DNA of 44,977 nucleotides from Acuticoccus mangrovi (GTDB taxonomy: Bacteria > Pseudomonadota > Alphaproteobacteria > Rhizobiales > Amorphaceae). The translations under genes and the position numbers were made by a program. Positions 41,632 through 44,977 of this stretch are shown here, in pieces (position 1 is the first letter of the stretch; every line of letters begins with the position of its first letter). The DNA lies in the NCBI RefSeq assembly GCF_016411865.1, contig NZ_JAEKJA010000033.1:1-44977 (forward strand), written 5' to 3'. Under the pieces are notes generated by a model. The model had not been told where the DNA came from. It saw only the letters and a program-made list of their open reading frames with translations, and searched no databases.

Positions 41632-42435
41632 ATGAAGCTGACACAGGATCAAATCGACGAGTTCAACCGCGAAGGCTTCCTCTTCATTCCCGAGGCATTC
41701 TCGCCGGAAGAGGTCGACGCGCTGCGCGAGGCCTCGGACGAAATCTTCGCCGAGAAGCGCGAGGAGATCTGGTACGAGAAGTCCGGCGTTCCGCGGACCG
41801 CCTTCGCCTGCCAGCGCTACAACGAGGCCTTCCGCCTCCTCGGCCGGCATCCGCGGCTGATCGAGCCGGTGGAGCAGCTCTTCGGCGAGAAGCTCTACAT
41901 GCACCAGTTCAAGGTGAACGCGAAGGCCGCGTTCGCCGGCGACGTCTGGCAGTGGCACCAGGACTACGTCACCTGGCAGAACGACGACGGGATGCCCGAG
42001 CCGCGGGCGATGAACATCTCCGTGTTCCTCGACGAGGTGATGCCGATCAACGGGCCGCTGATGCTGATCCGCCGCAGCCACACCCACGGCGCCATCAAGG
42101 CCGGCCACGACACCTCCACCACCGCCTACCCGCTGTGGACGCTCGACAACGACACGGTGGCGAAGCTCGTCGCCGAAGGCGGCATCGCCGCCCCGACGGG
42201 CAAGCCGGGCGGCCTTCTCATCCACCACGGCAACCTGGTGCACGGCTCGGCGGGCAACATCACCCCCTACCCGCGCAAGATCGTCTACCTCACGCTCAAC
42301 GCCGTCTCCAACGCGATCCGCACGCCGACGCGCAAGGAATGGATCGCACACCAGGACTTCGCCCCGATCGAGCCCGTCGACGACGACGCGCTCGTGCGCT
42401 ACGCGCGCAGCCGCCACCGCGAAGCCGCGGAGTAG
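41632..42435 (+). CDS. Phytanoyl-CoA dioxygenase (PhyH) family oxygenase
   Basis: A 267-residue Fe(II)/2-oxoglutarate oxygenase with ATG at 41632 and GAGGAAA upstream. The facial triad is H109 and D111 in WQWHQDY and H204 in HHGNLVHGSAGN; R215 (YPRKIVYLTLN) is placed to bind 2-oxoglutarate. The stretch DDGMPEPRAMNISVFLDE followed by NGPLMLIRRSH resembles EctD-type hydroxylases, but the EctD signature WHSDFETWH is changed, so ectoine is not the expected substrate. With the SDR and acyl-CoA ligase downstream, hydroxylation of a carboxylic acid or amino-acid-like compound, then oxidation and CoA activation, is a reasonable pathway guess. Confidence 0.9.
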   Translation: MKLTQDQIDEFNREGFLFIPEAFSPEEVDALREASDEIFAEKREEIWYEKSGVPRTAFACQRYNEAFRLLGRHPRLIEPVEQLFGEKLYMHQFKVNAKAAFAGDVWQWHQDYVTWQNDDGMPEPRAMNISVFLDEVMPINGPLMLIRRSHTHGAIKAGHDTSTTAYPLWTLDNDTVAKLVAEGGIAAPTGKPGGLLIHHGNLVHGSAGNITPYPRKIVYLTLNAVSNAIRTPTRKEWIAHQDFAPIEPVDDDALVRYARSRHREAAE

Positions 42436-42442
42436 CCCCGCC

Positions 42443-42481
42443 GCCACGGGGGCACGCGCGACAGCGCACGCCCCCCGTGGC
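42443..42481. repeat. Hairpin between PhyH and SDR genes
   Basis: GCCACGGGGG (42443-42452) and CCCCCGTGGC (42472-42481) are perfect 10-bp inverted arms around a 19-base loop, starting 8 bp after the PhyH stop. There is no U-run. It may attenuate transcription into the SDR and ligase genes or protect the upstream mRNA. Confidence 0.55.
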
Positions 42482-42518
42482 ACACTCGCGCCAACAACAA
42501 TAATGCGAGAGCACGGGG

Positions 42519-43316
42519 ATGGGTGAACGCATGGCCGGCAAGGCCGTCATCGTGACGGGTGCCGGGTCGACGGGTCAGGGCTGGGGCAACGGCAAGGCCG
42601 CCGCCGTGCTCTACGCCCGCGAAGGCGGCAAGGTGCTGGCGGTGGACCGCCGCATCGCCGCCGCGGAGGAGACGGCGGCGATCATCGCGGGGGAAGGCGG
42701 CACCGCCGTCGCCTTCGAGGCGGACGTGACCGACCCGCTCGAGGTCCTCGCCATGGTAAAGCGGTGCGTCGACGTGTTCGACCGTCTCGACGTGCTGCAC
42801 AACAATGTCGGGATCGCCGAGACCGGCGGCCCGGTGGAGGCGACCCTCGACAGCTGGGACCGGGTGATCCGCATCAACCAGACGAGCGTGTTCCTCACCT
42901 GCAAGCACGCTCTGCCGGTGATGGAGGAGCAGCGCGCCGGCGCCATCGTCAACGTCGCCTCCATCGCCGCCATCCGCTCGCTGGGCTTTCCCTACGCCGC
43001 CTATTCGGCGTCGAAGGCCGCGGTGATCGCGATGACGCGCAACATGGCGATCGAGTATGCGCCGAAGGGGATCCGCGCCAACTGCGTGCTGCCCGGCCTC
43101 ATGAACACGCCGATGATCCGCGCGCCGCTCACCGCCTCCTACGGCGGCGACGTGGACGAGATGATCGCGCGGCGCGATGCCCAATGCCCCACCGGCAAGA
43201 TGGGCGACGCCTGGGACACGGCCTACGCGTCGCTGTTCCTCGCCTCCGACGAAGCCCGCTACATCACCGGCCACGAGCTCGTGGTGGACGGCGGCATCAC
43301 CCAGAAGTGCGTGTGA
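42519..43316 (+). CDS. SDR family oxidoreductase
   Basis: A 265-residue classical SDR. ATG at 42519 or 42531 (second Met, MAGKAVIVTGAG); the first is taken. The cofactor loop is expanded, VTGAGSTGQGWGNGKAAAV, and D in VLAVDRR suggests NAD(H). NNVG takes the place of NNAG, ASI precedes the active site, and YSASK holds the catalytic Tyr and Lys. The C-terminus ends VVDGGITQKCV. It lies 10 bp before the acyl-CoA ligase, so the two are co-translated. It probably oxidises the alcohol formed by the PhyH oxygenase, by context only. Confidence 0.9.
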   Translation: MGERMAGKAVIVTGAGSTGQGWGNGKAAAVLYAREGGKVLAVDRRIAAAEETAAIIAGEGGTAVAFEADVTDPLEVLAMVKRCVDVFDRLDVLHNNVGIAETGGPVEATLDSWDRVIRINQTSVFLTCKHALPVMEEQRAGAIVNVASIAAIRSLGFPYAAYSASKAAVIAMTRNMAIEYAPKGIRANCVLPGLMNTPMIRAPLTASYGGDVDEMIARRDAQCPTGKMGDAWDTAYASLFLASDEARYITGHELVVDGGITQKCV

Positions 43317-43326
43317 GGACGGCCCG

Positions 43327-44940
43327 ATGCTGACGCAAAGCGAGCCATGCGCCGCCCCGCGGGGCGGTCTCCTGCCGGTGTCGACGCGGGTGATGAACCT
43401 TGCCACCTTCCTGACCCAGTCGGCCCGGCGGCTCGGGGACGAGATCGGCCTCGTCTGGGGCGACGACGTCTGGACGTGGGGCGAGATCGAGGCGCGCGTC
43501 GCGGCGATGGCCGCGGCACTCGCCGCACGCGGGGTGCGCAAGGGCGACCGCGTGCTGGTGCAGTCGAAGAACTGCAATCAGATGTTCGAATCGATGTTCG
43601 CCTGCTTCCGCCTCGGCGCGGTGTGGGTGCCCACCAACTTCCGCCAGACCCCGGCGGAGGTCGCCTATCTCGCGAGCGCCAGCGGCGCCACCGCCCTCGT
43701 CTGCCATGCCGACTTTCCGGACCATGCGGCCGAGGCGCTGGCGGCCGCCCCCATCGCGACGGCGATCTCCATCGGCCCCTCCACGTTCGGCGAGAGCTAC
43801 GACGATCTCGTCGCCGCGCATCGGGCGACGCCCGCGCCGACGGCCCCCGTCGACCGTGACGATCCGGCGTGGTTCTTCTTCACCTCCGGCACCACCGGCC
43901 GGCCCAAGGCGGCGGTGCTGACGCACGGGCAGATGGCGTTCGTGGTCACCAACCATCTCTGCGACCTGATGCCGGGAACGACGCACCGCGACGCCTCGCT
44001 GGTGGTGGCGCCGCTCTCCCACGGCGCCGGGATCCATCAGCTCGCCCAGGTGGCGCACGGGGCGAAGACCGTCATCCCCGGCGCCGCCCGCTTCGACGTC
44101 GCCGAAGCCTGGCAGCTCGTGGAGCGGTGGCGGGTGACGAACATGTTCACCGTCCCCACCATCGTGAAGATGCTGACCGAGCACCCCGCCGTGGCGCGCC
44201 ACGACCACTCCTCGCTGCGCTACGTGATCTACGCCGGCGCTCCGATGTACCGCGAGGACCAGAAGCACGCCCTCGCCGTGCTCGGCCCCTGCCTCGTGCA
44301 ATATTTCGGCCTCGGCGAGGTGACCGGCAACATCACCGTGCTGCCCCCCGACCTCCACCGTCTGGAGGACGGGCCGGACGCCCGCGTCGGCACCTGCGGC
44401 TATCCGCGGACCGGCATGGAGGTGGAGATCCAGGACGACGCCGGCCGTCCGCTGCCTGCCGGCGAGACCGGCGAGATCTGCGTGACGGGGCCGGCGGTCT
44501 TCGCCGGCTACTACGACAACGAGGAGGCGAACCGGAAGGCGTTCCGCAACGGCTTCTTCCGCACCGGCGATCTCGGCCATCTCGACGCCGAGGGCTTCCT
44601 CTACATCACCGGCCGCGCCTCCGACATGTACATCTCCGGCGGCTCGAACGTCTATCCGCGCGAGATCGAGGAGAAGGCCCTCACCCATCCCGCGATCGAC
44701 GAGATCGCCATCGTCGGCGTGCCGGACGCGCGCTGGGGTGAGGTCGGCGTCGCCGTCTGCGTCCTCAAGGCCGGCGCGAGCTTGGAGGCCGACGCGCTCG
44801 TCGACTTCCTGAAGGACAAGGTGTCCGCCTACAAGCTGCCCCGCCGCGTCGAGTTCTGGGAGGCGCTGCCGAAGTCGGGCTACGGCAAGATCACCAAGAA
44901 GGCGATCCGCGAGGAGCTCGCCGCCCGAGGCGCGATCTAG
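43327..44940 (+). CDS. Acyl-CoA synthetase (AMP-binding, ANL superfamily)
   Basis: A 537-residue acid-CoA ligase. ATG at 43327 is chosen because GAGGAC precedes it and the longer frame upstream overlaps the SDR gene. The P-loop is TSGTTGRPK (186-194); further core motifs are YFGLGEVTGN (A5), FRTGDLGHLDAEGFLYITGR (A7/A8) and the catalytic Lys in SGYGKITKK (about K521). The enzyme adenylates a carboxylic acid and makes the CoA thioester. The chain length or aromatic nature of the acid is not evident. It closes the GntR-PhyH-SDR-ligase operon. The last 37 bases of the window after it hold nothing recognised. Confidence 0.93.
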   Translation: MLTQSEPCAAPRGGLLPVSTRVMNLATFLTQSARRLGDEIGLVWGDDVWTWGEIEARVAAMAAALAARGVRKGDRVLVQSKNCNQMFESMFACFRLGAVWVPTNFRQTPAEVAYLASASGATALVCHADFPDHAAEALAAAPIATAISIGPSTFGESYDDLVAAHRATPAPTAPVDRDDPAWFFFTSGTTGRPKAAVLTHGQMAFVVTNHLCDLMPGTTHRDASLVVAPLSHGAGIHQLAQVAHGAKTVIPGAARFDVAEAWQLVERWRVTNMFTVPTIVKMLTEHPAVARHDHSSLRYVIYAGAPMYREDQKHALAVLGPCLVQYFGLGEVTGNITVLPPDLHRLEDGPDARVGTCGYPRTGMEVEIQDDAGRPLPAGETGEICVTGPAVFAGYYDNEEANRKAFRNGFFRTGDLGHLDAEGFLYITGRASDMYISGGSNVYPREIEEKALTHPAIDEIAIVGVPDARWGEVGVAVCVLKAGASLEADALVDFLKDKVSAYKLPRRVEFWEALPKSGYGKITKKAIREELAARGAI

Positions 44941-44977
44941 GCTGCGGCCTCAATCAGCACCACCATCGGATGATGAT

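Noticed and set aside
41632-42435. PhyH gene as ectoine hydroxylase (ectD)
   Set aside because: The strict EctD signature around the HxD motif is altered and no ectABC genes adjoin.

Overview
The window is GC-rich, densely coded chromosomal DNA from an alphaproteobacterium, most likely of the Hyphomicrobiales/Rhodobacterales type. The evidence is the purE-purK / rpsU / TPR-lipoprotein neighbourhood, the alphaproteobacterial-looking ribosomal protein S21, and the many FCD-type GntR regulators, ABC uptake genes, SDRs and glutamine-synthetase-like ligases typical of metabolically versatile members of that class. There is no phage, transposase or CRISPR array. One short stretch (about 35.9-37.7 kb) is visibly AT-richer than the rest and looks acquired.

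Layout. 0-8.6 kb: the tail of a fatty-acid hydroxylase/sterol desaturase, an exported rhodanese, a pirin, a PhzF-like protein, an MltB-type lytic transglycosylase, an SDR, an ArsR repressor with its MFS exporter, Dps and a second MFS transporter. 8.6-17.2 kb: a BisC-type molybdoenzyme, then a coherent catabolic/uptake locus: a leftward operon of NMT1-like binding protein, ABC ATPase, permease, VOC (extradiol-dioxygenase-like) protein and alpha/beta hydrolase, opposed by a rightward FCD GntR regulator and a Rid-family protein, with two copies of one operator-like decamer between them. 17.3-24.4 kb: mostly housekeeping: tRNA-Gln(TTG), an alpha/beta hydrolase, a paired M16 peptidase (one active-site subunit, one without), a YdcH-like small protein, purE, purK, rpsU and a TPR lipoprotein.

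24.4-33.7 kb: a leftward group (FCD GntR, LLM flavin monooxygenase-like enzyme, HSL-type esterase, PRISE-type enone reductase) divergent from two tandem glutamine-synthetase-like ligases plus an SDR, and facing a third such ligase. Three diverged ligases in 5 kb suggest gamma-glutamylation of an amine or amino compound rather than ammonia assimilation. 33.9-35.4 kb: a DUF2218 protein and a PepSY membrane protein, a pair usually met in iron-uptake settings, with a clear intrinsic terminator.

35.7-38.5 kb: two AT-richer genes for exported proteins of unknown function (one with a PDZ-like segment), overlapping as an operon and flanked by two imperfect direct repeats of about 120 bp. This islet is the most unusual structure in the window. 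38.5-44.9 kb: an enamidase-like amidohydrolase divergent from ferredoxin-NADP reductase (fpr) with a shared pair of inverted 20-bp motifs, then a four-gene unit (GntR, phytanoyl-CoA-dioxygenase-like oxygenase, SDR, acyl-CoA ligase) preceded by a perfect 24-bp palindrome that probably is the regulator's own operator.
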